Shown here in pieces: positions 34,107 through 44,675 of a DNA stretch of 64,000 bases. The first letter of the stretch is position 1, and each line of letters opens with the position of its first letter. Source of the stretch: Lichenicola sp050954785 (GTDB lineage Bacteria > Pseudomonadota > Alphaproteobacteria > Acetobacterales > Acetobacteraceae); contig JBPBQO010000108.1 of assembly GCA_050954785.1 (NCBI GenBank), positions 68,820 through 132,819 on the forward strand. Reading direction: 5' to 3'. The notes below the pieces were generated by a model. That model ran no database searches. It saw only the letters and a program-made list of their open reading frames with translations, and was not told the DNA's origin. A program made the translations under genes and the position numbers.

Positions 34107-37100
34107 TCAGCGCTTCCACCAACCCGTGCGGGGCTTCGCGGCCGGTGCATCGTCGCCGATGACCTTTGCCTGGACGATGCTCGGATCCGCGCCGTTACTG
34201 GTATCGGCTGCTGGCGTGGGCTCCGCCGCAACAACCGTGGGTTCGGCCACGACCGGCTCCGTCGGTTCCGGAGCCTTGGCGGCTTCGGGTTCGACGGCCT
34301 GTTCGACCACCGGTACTGTTGCATCCGCCGGCACGGCGTCGACCAGGGCGGGCTTCTTCGCACGGCTGACGCGTGGCTTGCGCACCTTCGGAGCCGGCGC
34401 TGCCTTGGCATCCGCCACGACGTCCGGACCAAGGTCCAGGGTCGGCGGGACGATCTGCTCGGGCTCTCCGACCGGTTCCACCACCGGCACGACCGCCGGC
34501 TCCGGTGCAGGCGTCGGCAAAGGTAGCGCTGCTTCCGGTGCAAGCTCGATCGACGTCGGTTCCGGATCGGGCGCCGTTTCGGCGACCGGCTGGCGTGGCG
34601 ACGGCATCGCTTGCGGCTGGCTCGGGTTCGGCGGCGAGTATGACGCTGCCGATGCCGATGGGTTCGGCACCAGTGCCATGCTTTCGTCGGCGTCGCGTTC
34701 GATCAGCTCGAAGATGTCGAAGCTGCCTGCGAACGGGTCGGCCGGCGTCGGGCCGTTATATGGACGCGGCGCGTGGGATTGCGCCTCCTGCCGGTCCATC
34801 GAACCCGCGTCGGCGTCATTACCGTCCGAGCGGGGACGGTTACGCCCGCCGCCACGACGACGACGGCCACGCTGGCCGGCGTCCTGACCGGTTTCGACGG
34901 CCTGGGTGGCTTCGACCGGTGCCACTTCGGCCTCGGCCGCCGTTGCCTCGAACACTGACGGAGACGCCAGCGTCTCGCGAGGCGCCAAAGTCGGCGTCAC
35001 GGCATCGGCAGTCTCGCCCGGTATCTCGTCCTCGTCGCCATCGCCCAGATCGGGCTGCGCAGTGCCTTCGGGCATGACGGCGCCATCCTCGCGACGACCA
35101 CCACGGCGACGGCGACGGCGACGCTTGCGACGATGTTCGTCCTCGCCTTCCGCGGCAGGCGGACCTTCGAGCGACGGCACAGCGTCCGGCAGGACCGGCT
35201 GGGCCTGATCGGCCACACGTGCGGCAGCGTGCTTCGGCGCCTGGACCGGCTCGTCGTCCCAGGTCTCCTGGGTGTCGGCCACCACCGGCGGAGGTGCGGC
35301 CGCGATCGGGATCCGCGTCGCCTGGACCGGTGCCGGCATCGGGCGTTCGATCGGCGGGGCAAGCTGCGGACCCACGTAGGTGCCGATCTTGTCGATCTCG
35401 AGCGCCGGCGGGATCAGGCTGTCATCCGCCATCAGATGCACCGTCAGATGATGACGGGTCTCGATTTCCTGCAGCCAGGCGCGCTTGTGGTTGAGCACGT
35501 AGAACGCCACCGACGAGGCAACGCGGACGCGGATCTCGGCGGATTTCCGCTTGCCCGCTTCCTCCTCGATCGCGCGCAGCACATGCAGCGCCGAACTCTC
35601 GGTGCCGCGCATGAAGCCGCTGCCGGCGCAATGCGCGCAGGTCACGAAGCTGCTCTCGGCGAGCGACGGACGCAGCCGCTGGCGCGACATCTCCATCAGG
35701 CCGAAATGGCTGATCGAGCCGACCTGGATGCGGGCGCGGTCATTGCGCAGCGCGTCCTTGAGGCGGCGCTCGACCATGGTGTTGTTGCGTCGCGCCTCCA
35801 TGTCGATGAAGTCGATGACGATGAGGCCGGCCAGGTCGCGCAGGCGAAGCTGGCGGGCGACCTCGTCGGCGGCCTCCATGTTGGTGCGGAGCGCCGTTTC
35901 CTCGATGCTGCGCTCGCGGGTGGAGCGGCCGGAGTTGACGTCGATCGCGACCAGCGCCTCGGTCTGGTTGATCACCAGGTAGCCGCCCGAACGGAGCTGC
36001 ACGGTCGGCTGCAGCATCGCGTCGAGATGATGCTCGACCTGATAGTGCGAGAATAGCGGCTGGCTCTCGTCGCGCCAGAGATTAACCTTGTTGGCGTTCG
36101 CGGGCATCAGGGTGCGCATGAACTCGCGCGCGCCCTTCCAGCCCGGCTCGCCATCGACGACGATTTCCTCGATGTCCTTGGTATAGACGTCGCGGATCGC
36201 CCGCTTGATCAGGCTGGCCTCCTCGTAGACGAGGCAGGGCGCGGACGATTCCAGCGTGGTCTCGCGGATGTCGTCCCAGGTGCGCAGCAGGTATTCGCAG
36301 TCGCGGCGGATTTCCGGCTTCGGTCGCTGCGCTCCGGCGGTGCGAACGATCATCGCCATGCCGCGCGGGATTTCCAGCTCGGTGGTGATGTCCTTCAGGC
36401 GCTTGCGATCGGCGGCCGAGGTGATCTTGCGGGACACGCCGCCGCCACGCAGCGAGTTCGGCATCAGCACGCAGAAGCGGCCGGCCAGCGACACGTAGGT
36501 GGTGAGGGCCGCGCCCTTGTTGCCGCGCTCCTCCTTGACGACCTGGATCAGCAGGATCTGCCGGCGGCGCATGACCTCCTGGATCTTGTACTGGCGCAGG
36601 AAGCGGGCGGTGCGGCGTTGCGCACGGCCGTCGTCGTCGCCGCCATTCTCGCCGCCGACCGTCTCGGGAGCGGGTTCGTCCGACTGCTCGGAACGCTGGT
36701 GGCGGTCATGCGAGGAGGAGCGGTTCGACGCACGGCCCGGTGCATCGTCGGCACCGTCGTCGGTGTTGCCGGCATCCGATCCGCCTGCCGTATCGGCATC
36801 GGCGTAAACCGTCTCGACATGCACTGCGAGTGCGATGGTGCCGTCCCGCTCGGGGCCGAACTCGCTCTCGTCGTCATTCTGGTCCGACGACGGCTCGAAG
36901 CTCTCGGCCTGATCGGCGAACGGATCGACGCTGGACCGGCGATCACCGGACGAGGCGTTGTCCGGCGCAGTGTCCGACGCGTCGTCTCCAGCTTCGTCCT
37001 CGCGATCGGCACGTGCCTCGTCGGCGCGGGCTTCCTCCTCCTGGAGGGCGATCAGCCGTTCGCGGTCCGCAACCGGGATCTGGTAGTAATCGGGATGGAT

Positions 37101-37319
37101 CTCGCTGAAGGCGAGAAAGCCGTGCCGGTTGCCGCCATACTCGACGAACGCCGCCTGCAGGCTCGGCTCGATCCGGACGATCTTGGCGAGGTAGATATTG
37201 CCCTTGATCTGTTTCTTCGCCGAAGTTTCGACGTCGTAATCTTCGAGCCTGTTACCGTCCAGCACGACGACGCGGGTTTCTTCCGCGTGTGTCGTGTCGA
37301 TCAGCATGCGCTTGGTCAT
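34107..37319 (-). CDS. rne: ribonuclease E
   Basis: Endoribonuclease and degradosome scaffold, 1070 residues. The N-terminal S1 domain (NIYLAKIVRIEPSLQAAFVEYG) is interrupted by an acidic, low-complexity insert at about residues 91-240, as in other alphaproteobacteria, and resumes at RQYKIQEVMRRRQ. The catalytic DNase I-like part contains DVNSGRS and DFIDME, which provide the Mg-binding aspartates, and the zinc-link CAHCAGSGF for tetramer assembly. From about residue 620 the C-terminus is disordered, with basic RRKRRRRRRR-type runs and proline-rich stretches that typically bind RNA and partners. The start at 37319 (MTKRMLID) or 37307 is uncertain. Confidence 0.96.
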   Translation of the reverse strand: MTKRMLIDTTHAEETRVVVLDGNRLEDYDVETSAKKQIKGNIYLAKIVRIEPSLQAAFVEYGGNRHGFLAFSEIHPDYYQIPVADRERLIALQEEEARADEARADREDEAGDDASDTAPDNASSGDRRSSVDPFADQAESFEPSSDQNDDESEFGPERDGTIALAVHVETVYADADTAGGSDAGNTDDGADDAPGRASNRSSSHDRHQRSEQSDEPAPETVGGENGGDDDGRAQRRTARFLRQYKIQEVMRRRQILLIQVVKEERGNKGAALTTYVSLAGRFCVLMPNSLRGGGVSRKITSAADRKRLKDITTELEIPRGMAMIVRTAGAQRPKPEIRRDCEYLLRTWDDIRETTLESSAPCLVYEEASLIKRAIRDVYTKDIEEIVVDGEPGWKGAREFMRTLMPANANKVNLWRDESQPLFSHYQVEHHLDAMLQPTVQLRSGGYLVINQTEALVAIDVNSGRSTRERSIEETALRTNMEAADEVARQLRLRDLAGLIVIDFIDMEARRNNTMVERRLKDALRNDRARIQVGSISHFGLMEMSRQRLRPSLAESSFVTCAHCAGSGFMRGTESSALHVLRAIEEEAGKRKSAEIRVRVASSVAFYVLNHKRAWLQEIETRHHLTVHLMADDSLIPPALEIDKIGTYVGPQLAPPIERPMPAPVQATRIPIAAAPPPVVADTQETWDDEPVQAPKHAAARVADQAQPVLPDAVPSLEGPPAAEGEDEHRRKRRRRRRRGGRREDGAVMPEGTAQPDLGDGDEDEIPGETADAVTPTLAPRETLASPSVFEATAAEAEVAPVEATQAVETGQDAGQRGRRRRGGGRNRPRSDGNDADAGSMDRQEAQSHAPRPYNGPTPADPFAGSFDIFELIERDADESMALVPNPSASAASYSPPNPSQPQAMPSPRQPVAETAPDPEPTSIELAPEAALPLPTPAPEPAVVPVVEPVGEPEQIVPPTLDLGPDVVADAKAAPAPKVRKPRVSRAKKPALVDAVPADATVPVVEQAVEPEAAKAPEPTEPVVAEPTVVAAEPTPAADTSNGADPSIVQAKVIGDDAPAAKPRTGWWKR

Positions 37320-38004
37320 GAAAGAGGGAACTCCGGTAGGCCGGGGCACCGCTCCAGTCGCCGGGTCCGGCCGGGCGGTTGCGCCCTAGCCTCCGGACAA
37401 CGAGGAAAAGAGGAGGGAGCGTCGCGCGCGCGGCAATGGGGGGCAGTGGACGAGCGTGCGACGCCTTTGCCGACGGCCCCGTCGATACCGGATGGCGCAA
37501 GGCCATTGGTAACTCCTGGTTCCGATTCGGGGCTTTGGCGGCGATCATCCGGTCCTTAGGCGTGAGGCGCGGGATCCGCACGGCATGCCGGACGGGCCCG
37601 CTTTGGGCTAACGAGTCCGTTCAGGGTTGCGACAAACTGTCGTCCCGGCCGGCGCGGCATATGCGGGAGCATCTTGGCGCTTGCCGGGCCGGACGCGGGA
37701 GGCTTGCTCCCGGCGACCATCGGCGCGCGTTCCATGCGGAAGGCACAATGCCGGACGAGGACCAATCCCAATGGAGTGCGTCATCGACGCAACTTCCACG
37801 AGAACGAGCACGCTCGTCACACCCGACGATGATGACGACAAAGTCCGGCTCCTGCAAGCCGCTTCGCCAGCAGTCTCTTGGGGGCAAACCGTCACACGCA
37901 GGATCATGATCGTCGCAATGGCCGCCGCCTCTATGCTATCGTCCTGTGTGCCAGGGTCAGAGTCCGCGCGCAGGCGCTTGAAACATCAATCAAAGGCCGA
38001 GCGC
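37320..38004. other. 685-nt divergent intergenic region (rne leader and amidase promoter)
   Basis: No convincing gene is seen. Open frames on both strands here are long only because of GC bias and have no ribosome site or recognisable domain. In many bacteria the rne transcript has a long 5' leader used for autoregulation, so part of this region (37320 to about 37600) could be that leader; this is inference. Confidence 0.4.
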
Positions 38005-38928
38005 ATGCAGGGTAGTTCGTTACCGGAAACGCCGGTCGACTCGACTGCCGAACTGCAGCCCGATCGGCATCGCCGCCGCATGCTGTCGATAACTTTATCC
38101 GGCGTCGGCCTGATCGGGACCGGCCTGCTGCGGCCTCGAACGGCACGGGCCGGGCATGTGCTGCACCAATCCAGCCATCACGGTGCGGTCGCTGCGCCGG
38201 CGATCATTGGCCGGGCACAACCGCCCAAGCCGCTGGTGATGCTGGATCCGGGGCATGGCGGCAAGGATCCCGGTGCCATCGGGATTTCCGGAACCTACGA
38301 GAAGCATGTGGCCGAAGCCGCCGCGTCGGAACTGCAGCGGCAGTTGCTGGCGAGCGGCCGCTATCGCGTGTCACTCACCCGTGGCACCGACGTGTTCATT
38401 CCGCTCGAGGATCGCGTCGCCATCGCCGAAGGCAGGCAGGCGGCCCTGTTCGTGTCGATGCACGCCGACGCGCTGCACGATCCCGGCGTGCGGGGCGCCA
38501 GCGTCTATACCTTGTCGGACGGAGCGTCCGACGTGCAGACCGCGGCCCTGGCGCGCACCGAGAACAGTGCCGATCGTTTTGCCGGGCCGCGCTTCCACGG
38601 CACGTCGCCCGAGGTGCAGCGGATTTTGGCGAGCCTGGTCCGGCAGGAGACCCGCTCCGGCTCGGCGCATATGGCGGAAAGCGTGGTCGCCGCCTTCCGG
38701 CCGCAGATCGGGCTGCTTACTAACCCGTCGCGTCACGCCGGCTTCGTCGTGCTGAAGGCGGCCGACATTCCCAGCGTGCTGGTCGAGATGGGCTTCATGT
38801 CGAACCGGCAGGACGAGGCGGCACTCAGGCAGTCGTCGCACCGCGCCCTGGTCGCATCCGCCATGGCGCGGGCAATCGATGGCTATTTTGCCTCATCGGC
38901 CGGAGGCTTCACCCGCCTCGCCGGCTGA
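38005..38928 (+). CDS. amiC: N-acetylmuramoyl-L-alanine amidase, Tat-exported
   Basis: Zinc amidase of the Amidase_3 family, 307 residues, which cleaves the amide bond between N-acetylmuramic acid and the stem peptide during cell separation. A twin-arginine signal is visible (DRHRRRMLSITLSGVG, ending ARA near residue 49). The catalytic domain has LDPGHGGKDPGAIG (His), the metal Glu in TYEKHVAE, SMHADAL (His), and VLVEMGFMSN with the catalytic Glu. The AMIN domain of E. coli AmiC is missing. The start at 38005 follows AAAGG; a longer frame is open to 37627 but is unconserved. The gene symbol is by family. Confidence 0.9.
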   Translation: MQGSSLPETPVDSTAELQPDRHRRRMLSITLSGVGLIGTGLLRPRTARAGHVLHQSSHHGAVAAPAIIGRAQPPKPLVMLDPGHGGKDPGAIGISGTYEKHVAEAAASELQRQLLASGRYRVSLTRGTDVFIPLEDRVAIAEGRQAALFVSMHADALHDPGVRGASVYTLSDGASDVQTAALARTENSADRFAGPRFHGTSPEVQRILASLVRQETRSGSAHMAESVVAAFRPQIGLLTNPSRHAGFVVLKAADIPSVLVEMGFMSNRQDEAALRQSSHRALVASAMARAIDGYFASSAGGFTRLAG

Positions 38929-38941
38929 TCGACGGGTCGAT

Positions 38942-39493
38942 CTACCAGCCATAGCCTGATCCCGGAGGCTGCATCGGCGGCGGCGGCGGTGGGACCATGC
39001 CGGGCGCGTAGCTGCCGTAACCGCCCGGACCCTGGTATCCGACCACCCGCGGCTGAACGATCATGTTGCCCGAGCTGATGGTGCACTGGGCGTAGGCGTT
39101 GTCGTAGTTCCCCTGGAAGGCGGCGCCGGACCGTTGCGCGTTGTCGGCACCCGAGGCCGAGCCGATCAGCAGCCCACCGCCTGCGCCGAACGCGGCGCCG
39201 GCACCGGGATTGCCGACGACGGCACCCAGCACGGCTCCCGCGGCAGCACCGAGCACGGTGCCGATCGCGGCACTGCCGATACCGCTGCGGGTGGCGGCCT
39301 GCGATGGCGTTACCCCGCCGTTCGCCTGGGCTGCCGCCTGCTTGCAGCGCGCATCCTCGGCCTGGAACTGCTGCACGTTCTTTCCTTGTCCAGGCTGCGC
39401 GAGGATGGTCGGTCCCGGTGGTGGAGCCACCGCGCAAGCGGACAGGGCGAACAGGCCTGCGAGGGCCGTGGAAGCGAGGGGCAAGGGGCGCAT
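38942..39493 (-). CDS. glycine-zipper lipoprotein
   Basis: A 183-residue predicted lipoprotein: signal MRPLPLASTALAGLFALSAC with lipobox LSAC, a Cys-containing helical stretch, then a glycine-zipper (GIGSAAIGTVLGAAAGAVLG, continuing through AFGAGGGLLIG) that may insert in or line the outer membrane. The C-terminus is Gly/Pro/Tyr-rich. It converges with the amidase gene, 13 nt from its stop. Similar proteins are common envelope components of unknown role. Confidence 0.8.
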   Translation of the reverse strand: MRPLPLASTALAGLFALSACAVAPPPGPTILAQPGQGKNVQQFQAEDARCKQAAAQANGGVTPSQAATRSGIGSAAIGTVLGAAAGAVLGAVVGNPGAGAAFGAGGGLLIGSASGADNAQRSGAAFQGNYDNAYAQCTISSGNMIVQPRVVGYQGPGGYGSYAPGMVPPPPPPMQPPGSGYGW

Positions 39494-39954
39494 GATGATG
39501 TCAGCCTGTAATCCGGAGGTGTCGCGGCGATCAGACTAGCAGGTCCCGGCCGGTTTCGTGGAGAGGCGATGCTGTAACAGAGGGTGCTGTGCGACGGCCG
39601 ACCAGGCCTGTACGGATCGGCTGGCATGCACGACAAATTGTCGGATTATGCTGGCAAAACCGGATCTCTCGGCTAGAACCATCCGATGGCATGTCGAGCG
39701 TCCCCTTCGGACTGCAGGATCCGCGTCGCATCGCGCGCGGGATCGATCGTGCCGGGCTGCCGGACGGCCCTACTCATGGCTGTTCCCGGCCTCGCTGCGG
39801 CGGCGCTTCGACTTAATAGCCCCTGAGCGAGGAGCTGGCGGATCGCTCCGTCGGCGCGCTTTGGGGGTTTCGAGGCGGACAGCACCAGACATACGGGCCC
39901 GCGAGGCCACGAGGCTCGCGGAACACACTCCCGGACGAACGACACGGAGCCACC
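39494..39954 (+). promoter_or_regulatory. leuA upstream region with a possible leader peptide
   Basis: No full gene is visible in these 461 nt. A 16-codon open frame at 39776-39826 reads MAVPGLAAAALRLNSP; it contains three Leu codons and is followed by a small hairpin with arms GAGCGA (39825-39830) and TCGCTC (39843-39848). An attenuation leader upstream of leuA would be expected to be leucine-rich, and this one is only moderately so. There is no strong ribosome site. Leucine-dependent attenuation is therefore only a possibility. Confidence 0.3.
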
Positions 39955-41529
<1,575 letters not shown>

Positions 41530-41687
41530 ATGCTGCAACCGGATACGGACGATGCATGCCAAAATCCATCCGTAAGCCCGCCACCCGCCCGCCCGGCTCG
41601 CTCGATGGTACGCCAGTCGGGCTTGGCTAGCGCGGATTCCAGACGACCGACCGATATCCGGGCAGGACCGCGTCCCACTCATCGGCC

Positions 41688-42140
41688 GTGTCGCCGGGGC
41701 GCCCATCTTTGAGACGAGCCAGCTTCGCGCTGCTTGGCTTCATGCTGTCGGGCTGCGCAAGTGGGCTGCAATGCGCGCCCTACGCGCGCTCGGTGACGGG
41801 GCTGCCCCTGACTGGCCCTGCATCTGGTTGGTGGGACCAGTCCGAGGGCCGCTTCATCCATGCGGATCGCCCGGTGCCGGGTGCGGTCCTGGTCCTGCGG
41901 GCGACCGGTCGCCTTCCCGACGGACATGTGTCGGTCGTGCGCGCCGTGCTGGGACCACGGCGGATCGTCGTCGAGCAGGCGAACTGGGAGCCGGGCCGCG
42001 TCGATCGTGCTTCGCCGGTACTCGATGTGTCGGCCGCCAACGATTGGAGCCTGGTGCGTGTCTGGTGGCGTCCGACCCGGTCGATCGGGCGCACGATGTA
42101 TCCAGCCTACGGTTTCATCCTGCCGCAATCGCCAGGTTGA
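41688..42140 (+). CDS. CHAP-domain lipoprotein
   Basis: A 150-residue lipoprotein (signal ending LSGC, Cys23) carrying a compact CHAP/NlpC-P60-like amidase domain. The catalytic cysteine is C29 (GLQCAPYAR), the histidine is H80 in LPDGHVSVV, and the third residue is in VVEQANW. CHAP domains cut amide bonds in peptidoglycan peptides. GTG at 41688 is the start; no ATG alternative precedes the lipobox. It is 158 nt downstream of leuA and 188 nt upstream of gnd. Confidence 0.85.
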   Translation: MSPGRPSLRRASFALLGFMLSGCASGLQCAPYARSVTGLPLTGPASGWWDQSEGRFIHADRPVPGAVLVLRATGRLPDGHVSVVRAVLGPRRIVVEQANWEPGRVDRASPVLDVSAANDWSLVRVWWRPTRSIGRTMYPAYGFILPQSPG

Positions 42141-42255
42141 GCCGGTTCCTTGGGGGCAATCTCCGTCCGGTGCGCGGTCGGACACGCCAGAGGATCCAGA
42201 CGATCCCCCGGATTACCAGCGCGACCAAGGTGAGGCTGAGCCGAAACTCCCACTC

Positions 42256-42289
42256 CGCCTGATGTGCACTCCGTGCATCTGATCAGGCG
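42256..42289 (+). other. strong hairpin upstream of gnd
   Basis: Arms CGCCTGAT (42256-42263) and ATCAGGCG (42282-42289) enclose a second stem TGCAC/GTGCA with a TCC loop. It lies about 115 nt after the CHAP gene stop and 40 nt before the gnd start. It may terminate the upstream transcript or act in the gnd leader. No T-run follows. Confidence 0.45.
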
Positions 42290-42328
42290 ACCCGGCGTTG
42301 TCCAGCAGGACCATAAAAGGCGGATGAC

Positions 42329-43762
42329 GTGACGGAACTGGCAGATATCGGTGTAACAGGGCTTGCAGTCATGGGCGCGAACCTTGCACGCAATGCAGCG
42401 CATAAAGGTTTTCGCGTCGCGTTGAATAACCGCAGCAACGAAAAGACCGAGAAATTACTGGCCGAGCATGGCGACGAGGGCTCGTTCGTCGGCTCCAGCA
42501 CGATTGCCGAGTTCGTCGCCAGCCTCGCCAAGCCGCGCGTGGTTCTGATCATGGTCAAGGCCGGCAAGCCGGTCGATGACGTGATCGACGAACTGCTCGA
42601 GCACATGGAGCCTGAGGACATCATCGTCGATGGCGGCAATTCGCTGTTCGAGGATACCCGCCGGCGCGAGAAGACCGTGTCGGATCGGGGTCTGCACTAC
42701 GTCGGCATGGGCGTGTCCGGCGGTGAGGAGGGCGCGCTCGAAGGGCCGAGCATGATGCCCGGCGGCACCCGGCAGGCCTGGGAGCGCATCGCGCCGATGT
42801 TCACCAAGATGGCGGTCAGCGTCGACGGCACGCCGTGCTGCGCGCTGATGGGCCCGGACGGCGCCGGCCATTATGTCAAGATGGTGCATAACGGCATCGA
42901 ATACGCCGACATGCAGCTGATTACCGAGGCCTACGATCTGCTGCGGACGGTCTATGGCCGCAGCGCCGCCGAGATCGGTGAGATCTTTGCCGGATGGAAG
43001 ACCGGTGACCTGGACTCTTACCTGATCGAGATCACAGCTACGGTATTGCGCAAGCAGGACCCGCAGGGCAAAGGCGCGCTTGTGGACATGATCCGCGACG
43101 AGGCGGAACAGAAGGGAACCGGCCGTTGGACCGCCCAGTCCGCGCTCGAACTAGGCGTCCCGATCACGGCGATCACCGAGGCGGTGTTCGCAAGAGCCTT
43201 GTCGGGGCGTCCGGCGCAGCGCAAAGCGGCGGAAGCGGCTCTAGGCGGCCTGCGCGGCAAAACACTCGAAGCAGGCCAGGCGGAAATCGACAAGATCCGG
43301 GACGCGCTCTACGCCTCGAAGATCGTGGCCTATGCGCAGGGTTTCGAACAACTGACAGTGGCATCCAAGCAATATGACTGGGATCTAGACCTCGGCCTGA
43401 TCGCGACCATCTGGCGGGGCGGCTGCATTATCCGGGCGAGCTTTCTCGACCGCATCCGCGAGGGCTATGCCTCCCATCCCGACGCGCAGAGCCTGCTGCT
43501 GCAGGAGTATTTCAGCACGGCGGTGCTCAAGGCGGAGCAGGCCTGGCGTGACGTGGTTGTGTTGGCCGTGCAGCATGGCGTTGCCGTGCCGGCATTCGCT
43601 TCTTCGCTTGCCTATTACGACGGGCTACGCCGGGCACGGGGGCCGGCAAACCTGCTGCAAGGCCTGCGAGATTATTTTGGCGCGCACACCTACCGGCGTA
43701 CGGACCAGGAAGGCAGCTTCCATATCCGCTGGTCGCAGGACGGAACAGAGATCAAGAGCTAG
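42329..43762 (+). CDS. gnd: 6-phosphogluconate dehydrogenase (decarboxylating)
   Basis: Converts 6-phosphogluconate to ribulose-5-phosphate with NADP in the oxidative pentose phosphate pathway. The 477-residue homodimer-type enzyme has GLAVMGANLARNAA (cofactor loop), the NNRS segment for NADP, GMGVSGGEEGALEGPSMMPGG, catalytic Lys in GHYVKMVHNGIEY and the C-terminal swapping tail ending FHIRWSQDGTEIKS. The GTG at 42329 has AAAGG upstream. Confidence 0.97.
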   Translation: MTELADIGVTGLAVMGANLARNAAHKGFRVALNNRSNEKTEKLLAEHGDEGSFVGSSTIAEFVASLAKPRVVLIMVKAGKPVDDVIDELLEHMEPEDIIVDGGNSLFEDTRRREKTVSDRGLHYVGMGVSGGEEGALEGPSMMPGGTRQAWERIAPMFTKMAVSVDGTPCCALMGPDGAGHYVKMVHNGIEYADMQLITEAYDLLRTVYGRSAAEIGEIFAGWKTGDLDSYLIEITATVLRKQDPQGKGALVDMIRDEAEQKGTGRWTAQSALELGVPITAITEAVFARALSGRPAQRKAAEAALGGLRGKTLEAGQAEIDKIRDALYASKIVAYAQGFEQLTVASKQYDWDLDLGLIATIWRGGCIIRASFLDRIREGYASHPDAQSLLLQEYFSTAVLKAEQAWRDVVVLAVQHGVAVPAFASSLAYYDGLRRARGPANLLQGLRDYFGAHTYRRTDQEGSFHIRWSQDGTEIKS

Positions 43763-43791
43763 AGCCAGAACCTATCAGGGTGTTTGCGTAA

Positions 43792-43823
43792 GCCGAAGAT
43801 CGGGATAGTCCCCGATTTTCGGC
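43792..43823 (+). terminator. long hairpin after gnd
   Basis: Arms 43792-43804 (GCCGAAGATCGGG) and 43810-43823 (CCCCGATTTTCGGC) pair over about 12 bp with one mismatch, 30 nt after the gnd stop. The T-run of a classical terminator lies inside the right arm rather than behind it. It is a likely terminator or RNA-stabilising 3' structure. Confidence 0.55.
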
Positions 43824-43952
43824 GACGAAGCACGGCGTGCACCACGATGGTCGGCGAGACCGGGTCGGAGCTACGCACCGGCCTGACGACAACCGGAACC
43901 AAGCCTAACCGAGCTGTCGAATTGCACGACGAAATGGGACCATCTCACTGTA

Positions 43953-44237
43953 GTGGGTCCAGATATCCAGCTTCATCGCGAGGACAAGCTATTGCCCACC
44001 CGGCCAGACAACACCTCCGACATCCAGGCTGCCCTATACGAAGCTCGTGATGAGGTCGCACGCCTTCGTCACCACGGCGCATCGGATCTCGAGATCGCCC
44101 AATCCGCGATTGCCGATTTCCTGCGCCACTTGCCGTCTCATGTATTCGAGGAGGCCGGCAATCACACGGGTGAACCTTTGAACCACGCGCTGGCGCACGC
44201 TGTTGAGGCTATAGTGCTGGGCGACAAGCAAACCTAA
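43953..44237 (+). CDS. hypothetical helical protein
   Basis: A 94-residue open frame with a GTG start and no clear ribosome site. The predicted product is mostly helical and charged (AALYEARDEVARLRHHG, then SAIADFLRHLPSHVFEEAGN). There is no recognised domain. It is the only coding-looking stretch in the 0.9-kb gap between gnd and gmk. It may be real or a remnant. Confidence 0.35.
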   Translation: MGPDIQLHREDKLLPTRPDNTSDIQAALYEARDEVARLRHHGASDLEIAQSAIADFLRHLPSHVFEEAGNHTGEPLNHALAHAVEAIVLGDKQT

Positions 44238-44675
44238 GCCAAGACGTGAGCCTGGCAAAACCCCATGCCAAGCTCTCGCTCCTCCTTGTCGTCTTGCGAT
44301 ATTCATCTGCCGGTTGGATACGCCGAAGAACTGCCCGATCCGGATGGAACGACCATCGGGTGATGCACTTCCAGTCATTCGGGGCTCTCCAGGGTCGGCC
44401 TTCGCGCATTCGGATCGTTCTTCTATGCCGGCGAACCGCAGCAGCCGGCCGGGGGACCCATGGCAGACGAGCCCATGCAGGGCGATCTGCTTCGCCCCTT
44501 GCCCGCCACAACCGCCAGAGGCATCCGAATGTCTGCTGCGGTTGCTGTTACGCGTAACGCACGAGGACATCTGTTTCCGGTCGTTTGATCGAACTGTCGG
44601 CCGTCCGTGATCGCGTCCTGTTTCATAGAAGGCCGCTCGCCTGCTAGAAGGTCGTCGGCCAGCCGAGGACTGTTC
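44238..44675. other. gap with no recognised gene
   Basis: About 440 nt upstream of gmk. Open frames here lack a ribosome site and recognisable motifs. A pair of CCCGAT/ATCGGG arms near 44335-44362 forms a weak inverted repeat. Presumably holds the gmk promoter. Confidence 0.35.
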
